DNA of 64,000 nt from Streptomycetaceae bacterium (GTDB taxonomy: Bacteria; Actinomycetota; Actinomycetes; Nanopelagicales; Nanopelagicaceae): NCBI GenBank assembly GCA_027483765.1, contig JAIXTW010000006.1, forward strand, positions 62,001 to 126,000. The letters run 5' to 3'. The notes beneath the pieces were generated by a model. It searched no databases. It saw nothing but the letters and a program-made list of their open reading frames with translations, and was not told where the DNA came from. This document shows positions 9,711 through 18,895 of this stretch, piece after piece. Each line of letters starts with the position of its first letter. Position 1 is the first letter of the stretch. The position numbers were made by a program, and so were the translations under genes.

Positions 9711-9905
9711 TTAGACCGCGCAGCTCATATCTGAACCACAGCACATCGGCGACTTGATCTTGCCTTCGCACTGTGTGCATCGAGAGATCTGCACATTGCT
9801 GCCATCTGCAAGGGCTAGTGAATCGTTGACCAAAGGAAGGTTGCACTTCGCACAACTAGCGTTTACTGACATTCCACACTTGGCACATGAATATGTTGCG
9901 GCCAT
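9711..9905 (-). CDS. Small zinc-ribbon protein (64 residues)
   Basis: A cytoplasmic 64-residue protein carrying CAKC, CAKC, CTQC and a closing CC pair, enough for two zinc knuckles. The start at the ATG at 9903-9905 is chosen because GAGGAGA lies at ideal distance, whereas the upstream ATG at 9924-9926 does not add conserved sequence. The family is not recognised beyond a rubredoxin-like or zinc-ribbon character. It ends 20 bases before the cfa start and may be co-transcribed with it. A role in metal binding or protein-protein contact is inference. Confidence 0.75.
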   Translation of the reverse strand: MAATYSCAKCGMSVNASCAKCNLPLVNDSLALADGSNVQISRCTQCEGKIKSPMCCGSDMSCAV

Positions 9906-10006
9906 TTTTCTCTCCTCATTCTCCATTGAATTGGAAAAGGGTACGTTGCCGTACGAGGATATTCAATAGAATTTTAGAGAAAAGGCAGTCAATAACCTGC
10001 GATTAG

Positions 10007-10079
10007 TGCCCCCGATCGGACTCGAACCGATACTGGAAGGATTTTAAGTCCTCTGTCTCTGCCATTGGACTACGGGGGC
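10007..10079 (-). tRNA. tRNA with UAA anticodon (tRNA-Leu by anticodon) but short variable loop
   Basis: The minus strand folds into a complete 73-base cloverleaf. The acceptor GCCCCCG pairs with CGGGGGC, the D arm has three pairs plus one mismatch, and the anticodon stem is GAGGA/TCCTT with loop CTTAAAA. The T arm is ATCGG-TTCGAGT-CCGAT and the discriminator is A. CCA is not encoded. The anticodon reads UUA (leucine), but the variable region is only 5 bases, whereas bacterial leucine tRNAs normally have a long variable arm. Gene identity as tRNA is secure; the amino acid charged is not. Confidence 0.85.
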
Positions 10080-10111
10080 CAATGTGAAAGCGCAGTCTAC
10101 TATGCAAAAAG

Positions 10112-10825
10112 TTAGCTAATGCCCGCGAACTTAGCTGCTTTCTTCAACACTGAATCAAGCATTGGCTTAGTGAGTTTGCCAGTAAATGTGTTCTGTTGGC
10201 TTGGGTGATAACTGCCAAGTATCAAATAATCAATATTGTTATGTGAGTACTTGATTGAAGATCCATGCCCAAATTTAGTCGATGGTATTTCATGTCCCTG
10301 AGCCTTCAGCGACTTGATCAGTACTTGCCAGCCAAAGTTTCCTAGCGCTACAAAGGATCTAACTGTTGGTGCAATAAGGTGGAGTTCATTTTCAAAGTAC
10401 GGCGCGCACATATCGCGTTCTTCGGTAGTAGGTTTGTTTTCTGGTGGAGCACAACGCACGGCCATGGAGATTCGGGTCTCCTTAAGTTCTTGTCCGTCAT
10501 CACGAGATGATGATGTCGCGATCTTTGCAATTCCAATTCGGTGCAGTGATCCGTATAGCCAATCCCCTGATGAGTCTCCAGTGAAGATACGTCCGGTGCG
10601 ATTAGCGCCGTGCGCACCAGGTGCTAAACCAACGATGAGCATCTTTGGCTTTGTTGAACCAAAACCCGGAACCGCCTTACCCCAATATTTTTCGTTCTCA
10701 TAAGATTTACGTTTAGTTACAGCAACTTCTTCTCGCCATTGAACTAGGCGAGGACATTTATGACACTTGATGATTGCCTGATCGAGAAGTTCAATCGACT
10801 TATACAAGTGACCAAGCCATTCCAT
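10112..10825 (-). CDS. Uracil-DNA glycosylase, family 5 (UdgB type)
   Basis: The active-site motif GLAPGAHGANRTGR and the C-terminal motif GSYHPSQQNTFTGK identify a family 5 uracil-DNA glycosylase, which removes uracil and related lesions in base excision repair. Four cysteines (the CHKC pair near the N-terminus, then the cysteine of RCAPPE and the one of DMC) fit the iron-sulfur cluster of families 4 and 5. The start is set at the ATG inside the ppx end (MEWLGHLYKS), giving 237 residues. A longer frame to 10909 would add sequence unlike the family. It overlaps ppx by 26 bases. Confidence 0.87.
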   Translation of the reverse strand: MEWLGHLYKSIELLDQAIIKCHKCPRLVQWREEVAVTKRKSYENEKYWGKAVPGFGSTKPKMLIVGLAPGAHGANRTGRIFTGDSSGDWLYGSLHRIGIAKIATSSSRDDGQELKETRISMAVRCAPPENKPTTEERDMCAPYFENELHLIAPTVRSFVALGNFGWQVLIKSLKAQGHEIPSTKFGHGSSIKYSHNNIDYLILGSYHPSQQNTFTGKLTKPMLDSVLKKAAKFAGIS

Positions 10826-11708
10826 CGAGAATATCTGATTCGGAAGCGACAAATTCAGCTGCCCCGGTTGCGAGCATGATGCGCGAAAGAACAAGTGATC
10901 CGGCGCCAATCACATCAACGCGACCTGGGTGCATATATCCAAGTGCTTCACGGTCTTCGCGCTTCATTGATAAGAATGATTTAGATGCGGCATGTACTTT
11001 TTCAGCAGAGATTCGGGAGAGATGAATTGCGTATCTGTCATAGCTATCAAGCTCCAGAGCGGCTGCAGCTACGGTGGTCGCGGTGCCTGCAACGGCAATT
11101 AGGGTCTTTGACTGAGTGATTGGAACTATCTTGGCTGCTTGCGCGATAGCTTCATCGATATCTTCAATCGCCGCAGCGATCTGGCCAGGGTCGGCATCGC
11201 CGCCGGTGAAGTGGCGTTCAGACATGCGCACACAACCAATATTCATACTCTTTGCAAATTCCACATCTGTTGTTCCGAAAACAAATTCAGTAGATCCCCC
11301 GCCAATGTCTATGACAAGGAATGGTCCGTCAGTTGCTGGGAAATCTCGTGTGGCCCCTTGGAATGAAAGTGCTGCTTCTACCTCTCCTGGAATCACTTCA
11401 GGTGCAATTCCAAGACGTGCTTTTACGCCATCGATAAAGAGGTCTCGGTTAGTTGCATCGCGGGTAGCGCTAGTGGCACAGAAGCGAATCTTTTCAACGC
11501 CGCGCTTTGCTATTTCACTTGCAAACTTATCTACCGCCGCCAGTGTGCGAACAATGGCATCGGGGTAAAATTGCCCAGTCTTATCTACACCTTGGCCAAG
11601 GCGGACAATCTCCATCTCGCGGTGAATCTCGCGAAAATTGCCGCCGTCGATATCGGCGATTAACAAACGAATTGAGTTAGTACCGCAATCAATCGCTGCT
11701 ACTCGCAT
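10800..11708 (-). CDS. ppx: Ppx/GppA family exopolyphosphatase
   Basis: About 302 residues of the ASKHA-fold Ppx/GppA family, with the phosphate-1 loop (AAIDCGTNSIRLLIAD) at the N-terminus and the second loop (LVIDIGGGSTEFVFG). It hydrolyses polyphosphate and/or pppGpp. I place the start at the ATG at 11706-11708, preceded by GGAAG at good spacing; an ATG six codons upstream is possible. It overlaps the DUF501 gene by 10 bases. Order eno, ftsB-like, DUF501, ppx is conserved in many Actinobacteria. Confidence 0.9.
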   Translation of the reverse strand: MRVAAIDCGTNSIRLLIADIDGGNFREIHREMEIVRLGQGVDKTGQFYPDAIVRTLAAVDKFASEIAKRGVEKIRFCATSATRDATNRDLFIDGVKARLGIAPEVIPGEVEAALSFQGATRDFPATDGPFLVIDIGGGSTEFVFGTTDVEFAKSMNIGCVRMSERHFTGGDADPGQIAAAIEDIDEAIAQAAKIVPITQSKTLIAVAGTATTVAAAALELDSYDRYAIHLSRISAEKVHAASKSFLSMKREDREALGYMHPGRVDVIGAGSLVLSRIMLATGAAEFVASESDILDGMAWSLV

Positions 11709-12199
11709 GACAAGTGCTTCCACCATTCGGGGAGTTGTGCGAGTGCTTCATCGCCGAGCGGATTTACTCCAGGGCCAGCTGAGAGTGAATGGGCAATGAG
11801 TGAGTGCAAGCACTTCACGCGATTGGGCATCCCACCCGCTGATACATTTTCAACTTCCGGAACATCCATCTGCAGAACTGAGCGAGCGGCGATGTAATCA
11901 TCGTGTGCCGCCGCATATTCACCAGCTAATACAAGATCAGTTTCTAGGCGTTCATTCATCTCGCCCATCATTCCCGTTGTTTCAAGGGTAGAAATTGCAG
12001 CGGTGAGGCGTGGGCAGGTTGCGTAATAGAAAGTAGGAAATGGCTCGCCGTTACTTAAACGTGGTGGAGTTTCAACAACAGCAGGCTTTCCGCAGGGGCA
12101 GCGGTAAGAAATCGCATGAACATCGCGCGGTGTGCGACCTAATTGATTCTCAATCACTGAAAGATCGGCTTCGGTTGGGATACGGCTTTCGGTACTCAC
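11699..12199 (-). CDS. DUF501 domain protein
   Basis: About 166 residues of the actinobacterial DUF501 family, with the conserved core RTPRDVHAISYRCPCGKPAV and a downstream PFPTFYYATCPRL block. The CPCG and later cysteine suggest metal binding, but the function is unknown. The start is GTG at 12197-12199, overlapping the ftsB-like stop (GTGA) and preceded by AGGAAA. The longer frame to 12244 would lie inside ftsB. Its invariant position between ftsB-like and ppx genes hints at a cell-envelope or polyphosphate link. Confidence 0.87.
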   Translation of the reverse strand: MSTESRIPTEADLSVIENQLGRTPRDVHAISYRCPCGKPAVVETPPRLSNGEPFPTFYYATCPRLTAAISTLETTGMMGEMNERLETDLVLAGEYAAAHDDYIAARSVLQMDVPEVENVSAGGMPNRVKCLHSLIAHSLSAGPGVNPLGDEALAQLPEWWKHLSCE

Positions 12200-12642
12200 G
12201 CTTTTCCTGCTTCGGTAATTGAGGCAATCATGCGGGTGTACCAAGGTTGGCCTTCCGGCAAGTTGCTTACGACATCGGTCTGCGCAGGTTGATCAGAGTT
12301 TTCGCCATCGGTGCCGGTAACGATGTACTGACGTTCACCGGGCAGAACAAAGTGCAATCTTTCGCGCGCTTGCGATTTCACGTATTCCGGATCTTGCCAG
12401 AGCAATAACTCCTTACGTGCTTTATCAAGTGCGGTGTTATCACTCTTGAGTTGCGACTCAAGCGCGTTAATTTGCGCACGTTGCACGAAATAGTTCTTGA
12501 TAGGTGGAGCCAGGAAAAGAGCCAACATAAAAAAGATTGCAGCGACCGCGAGCAACCGCCCAGATCCTTGCTGGCGATTGAAATTAAGGTTCCGAGAACG
12601 GTAACCCTGCTTTCGCCCTCCAGTACTAGATCTGCGCGCCAT
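12196..12642 (-). CDS. Septum formation initiator (FtsB/DivIC-like) protein
   Basis: A 148-residue bitopic membrane protein: a basic cytoplasmic N-terminus of about 28 residues, one transmembrane helix (LLAVAAIFFMLALFLAPP), then a short coiled coil (QINALESQLKSDNTALDKARKEL) and the conserved DPEYVKSQARERLHFVLPGE block of the DivIC family. It would join the FtsL/FtsQ subcomplex of the divisome. Position just after enolase is the usual actinobacterial arrangement. The tail after residue 110 is polar and probably flexible. Confidence 0.88.
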   Translation of the reverse strand: MARRSSTGGRKQGYRSRNLNFNRQQGSGRLLAVAAIFFMLALFLAPPIKNYFVQRAQINALESQLKSDNTALDKARKELLLWQDPEYVKSQARERLHFVLPGERQYIVTGTDGENSDQPAQTDVVSNLPEGQPWYTRMIASITEAGKA

Positions 12643-12650
12643 TTATATTC

Positions 12651-14015
<1,365 letters not shown>

Positions 14016-14663
14016 CTATTTATTCGCAGATTGCTCCTTGACCAGAATTTCAGCAATCATCTTTCGAGCCTGGGCACGTAAGGCGTTCTCAGGATCAATG
14101 CCGTTGGCATGAGCCCACCCAATTACTGAGGCGAGCACTTGGCCAACCGAGCTTTCATTTACCTGTTCTTCACTGGCATAAGTCGGAATCTCTAACTCAA
14201 CTCCATATTTTTCAGCGCGATAGAAAATCTTTGAAACCAGTGGCAGCGCAGGTTGTGACATCGCAATGCCATCGATAGCTGATGTACGTCCCTTTTCTTT
14301 CGCCTTGATTGCTTCCCAGTTATCAATAATCTCTTCGGTGCCGCTGACTTCAAGATTGTCAAAAACATGCGGGTGGCGACTGATTAATTTATCGGCAATC
14401 GCCCGTGCAACATCTTCTATCGAAAATGGATCAGTGGGATGATCCTGTGCGATGCGAGAATGAAAATAAACCTGAAGCAATACATCACCAAGCTCTTCGC
14501 GCATGCCCACACGGTCATCAGTTTCAATGGCATCAATGAACTCATAGGACTCTTCGAGTAGGTACTTAATCAACGATTGGTGTGTCTGCTCGGCATCCCA
14601 TGGGCAACCTCCTGGCGAACGGAGGCGATCCATTACCTCAACTAGGCGTTGAAGTTCTGACAT
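14016..14663 (-). CDS. mazG: MazG-type nucleoside triphosphate pyrophosphohydrolase
   Basis: A 215-residue protein with the MazG core. It starts MDRLRSPGGCPWDAEQTHQSL, then has EESYE and an EELGDVLLQVYFHS helix carrying the metal-binding glutamates and aspartate. It hydrolyses non-canonical or excess NTPs and contributes to nucleotide-pool cleaning. It is shorter than the two-domain E. coli enzyme, retaining one full catalytic domain and a C-terminal helical region. It lies between the SurA-like lipoprotein and enolase, as in other Actinobacteria. Confidence 0.92.
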   Translation of the reverse strand: MSELQRLVEVMDRLRSPGGCPWDAEQTHQSLIKYLLEESYEFIDAIETDDRVGMREELGDVLLQVYFHSRIAQDHPTDPFSIEDVARAIADKLISRHPHVFDNLEVSGTEEIIDNWEAIKAKEKGRTSAIDGIAMSQPALPLVSKIFYRAEKYGVELEIPTYASEEQVNESSVGQVLASVIGWAHANGIDPENALRAQARKMIAEILVKEQSANK

Positions 14664-14674
14664 AACGGTACGAG

Positions 14675-15280
14675 TTATCTCGTTGAAGGAACTACTGCTG
14701 AACCTGCAGAATCTTCTGGAACCAAATCTCCAGCTGCGTTATCCCATACACCGTAGCGAGGATTTACTGTGACCTTCAGTTGCTCAGCCTTCTTCTGCAA
14801 AAGCTCACTGATTTTTGTCTGAACATCTGCCTCAGCAACACCCGCCATTGAAAGTGCGCCCGCTAACTTATTTGAAATGATTGTGGTGCGCAGGTAACGT
14901 TCAAAGTTAGAGGGAGCAATCTGAGCAGCGACTAAGTTCTTTTGAAGTTCAGATTCGCCGCCGATTTGCTCATAAATACCATTACGTGTGTTTTCGATTT
15001 CCGTTGTTGAAACTTCGATTTTCAACTCCTTCGCAATCTCTTCGAATACTGAGGTGATGATTGTGAAGCGAAGCTGGCTTCGGTTCAGTACGTTTCCGGT
15101 CTCGAGTTGCATCTGAGAAATATCGGTCTTCGCACGCTCGGCCAAAAGTTCATTAACCTTAGATTGCGCTTGCACCTGTGAAATCGTGGTGTCGCCAAAT
15201 GATGCAGCGCTATCTGCCTTTCCGCATCCGGTAAGAGCAACTGCTGATACAAGAGCGATGACGGTAAGAAACTTCTTCAC
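14675..15280 (-). CDS. SurA N-terminal-like lipoprotein
   Basis: A 201-residue exported protein with a signal peptide ending in the lipobox LTGC (cysteine at residue 19), so it is likely lipid-anchored. The mature part is helical and resembles SurA/PrsA-type N-terminal chaperone regions, but no parvulin peptidyl-prolyl isomerase domain is present. It overlaps the mfd stop by 4 bases. Actinobacteria commonly carry a lipoprotein between mfd/mazG and eno (LpqU in mycobacteria, a different family). A role in folding exported proteins is inferred from the fold only. Confidence 0.8.
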   Translation of the reverse strand: MKKFLTVIALVSAVALTGCGKADSAASFGDTTISQVQAQSKVNELLAERAKTDISQMQLETGNVLNRSQLRFTIITSVFEEIAKELKIEVSTTEIENTRNGIYEQIGGESELQKNLVAAQIAPSNFERYLRTTIISNKLAGALSMAGVAEADVQTKISELLQKKAEQLKVTVNPRYGVWDNAAGDLVPEDSAGSAVVPSTR

Positions 15281-18200
15281 GAGGTGCCCGCTTTCGTTAA
15301 TTCTTCAAGGGACTTTCCAGCCCATTCCAAGAGAGAAGTATCCCCTATGACTGCCGAACCCTGCGCCGTCGGGGTCCATGCGGCAGCGCGCGGAATGGCA
15401 ATCATCACTGTATTCGACGCTGATTTATAGAGCGAACCAGGGAAAAGTCGGTTGAGTCGCAGTTGCTTTGATTCGGGCAGAGTTAGAGGTGAAATACGTA
15501 GGTACTTTCCAGCTGCCACAACCTCGCGAACACCGAGCGATTTTGCAAATGCACGTAATTGAGCAACACGAAGCAGCGAGATTGCTTCATCTGGAAGTTC
15601 ACCAAAGCGATCAATTAGCTCTTCTCGAATAGATTGAACTTCAGCATCATTAGCAACATCGGCCAGACGTCGATAGAGATCAAGTCTGAGCCTTTCACCT
15701 GGAACATAGACTTCCGATAAGTGCGCGTTAACTGGCAGCTCCACCTTGCACTCGTGGTTCTTCTCTTCGCTTTCAATAAAGCCAGTTTTGTAATCGTTCA
15801 CAGCTTCACCGACCATGCGCATATACAAATCAAAGCCGACATCGGCAATATGTCCTGATTGTTCGCCTCCAAGGAGATTGCCAGCGCCACGAATCTCAAG
15901 ATCTTTTAGCGCTACCCGCATGCCAGATCCAAGATCTGTATTTGTTGCAATTGTTTTCAATCTATCTAGCGCAATCTCTGAAAGTGGCTGATCTGGCGGG
16001 TAGAGAAAATATGCATACGCTCGTTCCCGCCCGCGTCCAACTCGTCCGCGTAATTGATGAAGTTGTGACAGACCAAAGTTCTCGGATCGTTCCACAATGA
16101 GAGTGTTGGCGTTGGCAATATCTAATCCACTCTCGACAATTGTGGTGCAGACCAAAATGTCGAAATCACGATTCCAGAAGGCGAGAATCACATCTTCTAA
16201 TTGACCTTCACTCATCTGTCCGTGGGCAATCCTGATGCGCGCCTCTGGAACTAACTCCAGTAATTTTGCTGCTGCTCGGTCAATCGATTCGACTCTATTG
16301 TGGATATAGAAAATTTGCCCATCACGTAAGAGTTCACGGTGAATTGCCGCCTTAATCTGCGCATCTTCAGCCGGTCCGACATAGGTAAGAATTGGATGTC
16401 GTTCTTCTGGTGGCGTAGTAATCGTGGACATCTCGCGGATTCCAGTAACAGCCATCTCTAGCGTGCGCGGAATGGGTGTGGCAGACATCGCTAAAACATC
16501 GACAGTTGTACGCATCTTCTTCAGCGATTCTTTCTGCTCTACTCCAAAGCGTTGTTCTTCATCGACAACGACTAAGCCGAGATCTTTGAATTGAACGTCC
16601 TGTGAAAGTAATCGGTGTGTGCCTACAACAACGTCGATGGCGCCATTACCCAAATTAGCCAAGATCTCCTTACTCTCTTTTGCAGTGTTAAATCTAGATA
16701 GCCCTGCAACATTTATCGGAAATCCGGCATAACGCTCAGCGAAAGTCTTTGAATGTTGCTGTACCAGTAGCGTTGTGGGAACTAAAACAGCGACTTGCTT
16801 ACCATCTTGTACCGCTTTAAATGCCGCTCGTATCGCAATCTCAGTCTTTCCATAGCCAACATCGCCGCAGATGATGCGGTCCATCGGATACGGTCGTTCC
16901 ATATCGCGCTTCACATCTTCAATCGTTGACAGTTGATCTGGGGTTTCAATGTAAGAAAAGGCATCTTCTAGCTCTCGCTGCCACGGAGTATCGGGAGAAA
17001 ATGCATATCCAGGTGCACTTGTTCGTGCTGCATAGAGGCGAATCAGTTCGCCCGCAATCTGACGTACCGCTTTTCGTGCGCGACCCTTCGCCTTCTGCCA
17101 CTCGCCACTACCAATTCGATGCACTGTGGGAGTTTCGCCGCCAACATACTTACTAATCTGCTCCAGCGTATCTGTGGGTACAAAGATTCTGTCTCCGGGT
17201 TGGCCGCGCTTTGCTGAGGCGTATTCAATGACTAAATATTCACGCGTGACATCTGCAACGGTACGTTGCACTAATTCGATGTATCGACCGATTCCGTGTT
17301 GTTCATGCACAACAAAATCACCGGCGCGAAGTTCTAGCGGATCGATTGCTTGCTTACGCTTAGATGGCATGCGTGCGCCATCTTTAGTGCTGGTCTTACT
17401 CCCTGATAAATCGCGTTCGGTTACAAAGAGAAGTTCGCTATGGCTACTTGCGAAGCCATAACCCATCACTGATTGAGTGATGTGAATTGCGCCTTTCGTT
17501 GGCTGTGCCTGAAGCTCTGCGACCATCTGCACCGGTAAATCCGCGCCACGGAAAATTCCGGCATAGCGTTCTGCCATGCCATGTCCGGGAGTCGAGAAGA
17601 TAACGCTGTAGTGATTTTCTAACGCAGTGCGCAGTAATTCGCAGAGCGCCTCGACGTTACCGCGCATTGGCTCAATCGGAGAGAAATCCAAGAAAACTGC
17701 ACTGGTATCGAGATCGCTGCCAAATGGGTTGAGGCAATGCGTCGGGATTCCTAATCGGTTGATCTCGGCCTGCAGTTGGACCCAATCGAGGAATGTCACC
17801 TGTTCTACAGGTAAAGGCGCGTTCGCTCCTAACGCCGCGTTCGACCACGAAGCAGCTAAGAATTCTGCGTTGGTCTCAATAAGATCAGATGTTCGAGACT
17901 TGATTCTCTCTTCATCTAAGAAACAGACCTGTACCTCTTGCGGTAATCGATCCAAAATTGTTTCAAAGTTTTCAGTCAGTAGTGGAATCAGCGATTCCAT
18001 TCCTTCGACAATAGTTCCTTGCGCGATTTTGTCGAGAATCTCAATCGCCATTGGATACCGCTCTTTCAGAGACTCTGCTCGTTCCCGAATCTCATCGGTG
18101 AGCAACAGTTCACGACATGGCAAGATAGAAAGTTTTCCGATAACTGGTGCCGTAGTTCTTTGATCTGAAACGTCAAAGTAAGACAACTCTTCAATTTCAT

Positions 18201-18777
18201 CACCGAAAAAATCAATCCGTATTGGGTGGGCCGCCAGTGGTAAAAAGATGTCCACGATCCCACCTCGTACTGCGAATTCACCACGTTTTTCGACCAGATC
18301 TGTTCGAGTGAAAGAGAGCGCAGTTAAATGTGTCGCTAGCTCGGTGAGCGCAATCTCCTGCCCAATTTCAAGAGTCCACATCGGAGTTTTTGCTAGGTCG
18401 CCAATAAATCTATGAATCACTGCGCGAATAGGTGCGACCACAATTGGATGACCAGCAGCTGCATGTGCGTTGGGAGTATTGAGCGCATAGAGAGTTGCGA
18501 TTCTCTTTGCCACCGTGTCACTGCGAGGGCTCAACCTTTCATGAGGCAGCGTCTCCCATGCCGGAAACTCGTGGACATTTGAATGCAGGGATTTCAATTC
18601 ATCGACGAGATCTTCCGCCGCTTTGCTCGAACTTGTAATGACGAGCAGTGGCTTACTTGCCGCTTTCATCGCCAATAAGAAGGGATACGTTGGCGATGGC
18701 GCGATAATTTTTTCTGACGTTGTAATCGCCTGGGTCACTTCATCGTCGCGCTGCAGCACCTGCACTAATCCGCGCAT
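15277..18777 (-). CDS. mfd: Transcription-repair coupling factor
   Basis: A 1166-residue Mfd. The N-terminal third is the UvrB-homologous module. The RNA-polymerase-interacting domain begins around residue 484 (GDFVVHEQHGIGRY), the helicase Walker A is near residue 642 (GDVGYGKTEIAIRAAF), the DEEQ box is near 739 (VVDEEQRFGVEQ), and the C-terminal helicase half shows LRGRVGRGRERAYAY followed by the TRCF domain. It displaces stalled RNA polymerase and recruits UvrA. Length is typical. The upstream gap shared with ppc contains two strong hairpins. Confidence 0.97.
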   Translation of the reverse strand: MRGLVQVLQRDDEVTQAITTSEKIIAPSPTYPFLLAMKAASKPLLVITSSSKAAEDLVDELKSLHSNVHEFPAWETLPHERLSPRSDTVAKRIATLYALNTPNAHAAAGHPIVVAPIRAVIHRFIGDLAKTPMWTLEIGQEIALTELATHLTALSFTRTDLVEKRGEFAVRGGIVDIFLPLAAHPIRIDFFGDEIEELSYFDVSDQRTTAPVIGKLSILPCRELLLTDEIRERAESLKERYPMAIEILDKIAQGTIVEGMESLIPLLTENFETILDRLPQEVQVCFLDEERIKSRTSDLIETNAEFLAASWSNAALGANAPLPVEQVTFLDWVQLQAEINRLGIPTHCLNPFGSDLDTSAVFLDFSPIEPMRGNVEALCELLRTALENHYSVIFSTPGHGMAERYAGIFRGADLPVQMVAELQAQPTKGAIHITQSVMGYGFASSHSELLFVTERDLSGSKTSTKDGARMPSKRKQAIDPLELRAGDFVVHEQHGIGRYIELVQRTVADVTREYLVIEYASAKRGQPGDRIFVPTDTLEQISKYVGGETPTVHRIGSGEWQKAKGRARKAVRQIAGELIRLYAARTSAPGYAFSPDTPWQRELEDAFSYIETPDQLSTIEDVKRDMERPYPMDRIICGDVGYGKTEIAIRAAFKAVQDGKQVAVLVPTTLLVQQHSKTFAERYAGFPINVAGLSRFNTAKESKEILANLGNGAIDVVVGTHRLLSQDVQFKDLGLVVVDEEQRFGVEQKESLKKMRTTVDVLAMSATPIPRTLEMAVTGIREMSTITTPPEERHPILTYVGPAEDAQIKAAIHRELLRDGQIFYIHNRVESIDRAAAKLLELVPEARIRIAHGQMSEGQLEDVILAFWNRDFDILVCTTIVESGLDIANANTLIVERSENFGLSQLHQLRGRVGRGRERAYAYFLYPPDQPLSEIALDRLKTIATNTDLGSGMRVALKDLEIRGAGNLLGGEQSGHIADVGFDLYMRMVGEAVNDYKTGFIESEEKNHECKVELPVNAHLSEVYVPGERLRLDLYRRLADVANDAEVQSIREELIDRFGELPDEAISLLRVAQLRAFAKSLGVREVVAAGKYLRISPLTLPESKQLRLNRLFPGSLYKSASNTVMIAIPRAAAWTPTAQGSAVIGDTSLLEWAGKSLEELTKAGTS

Positions 18778-18801
18778 CTGACCCTCCTCACCAAGAACTT
18801 A

Positions 18802-18850
18802 CTTGCGGGTAAACGCCGCAAGGCCCCGCTTCTAAAAAAGAAGGGGGCTA
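18802..18850. other. Two adjacent hairpins in the mfd/ppc divergent gap
   Basis: First hairpin: CTTGCGG (18802-18808) pairs perfectly with CCGCAAG (18816-18822). Second: GCCCCGCTTCT pairs with AGAAGGGGGC around an AAAAA loop (about 18823-18848), ten pairs with one bulge. Neither is followed by a T-run outside the stem in either direction, so simple termination is unlikely. They would lie in the 5' leader of mfd or between the two divergent promoters. Confidence 0.6.
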
Positions 18851-18895
18851 CTAATTACAGTCTAGCGATGACTAGATGTATGTGAGAATTCTCCA

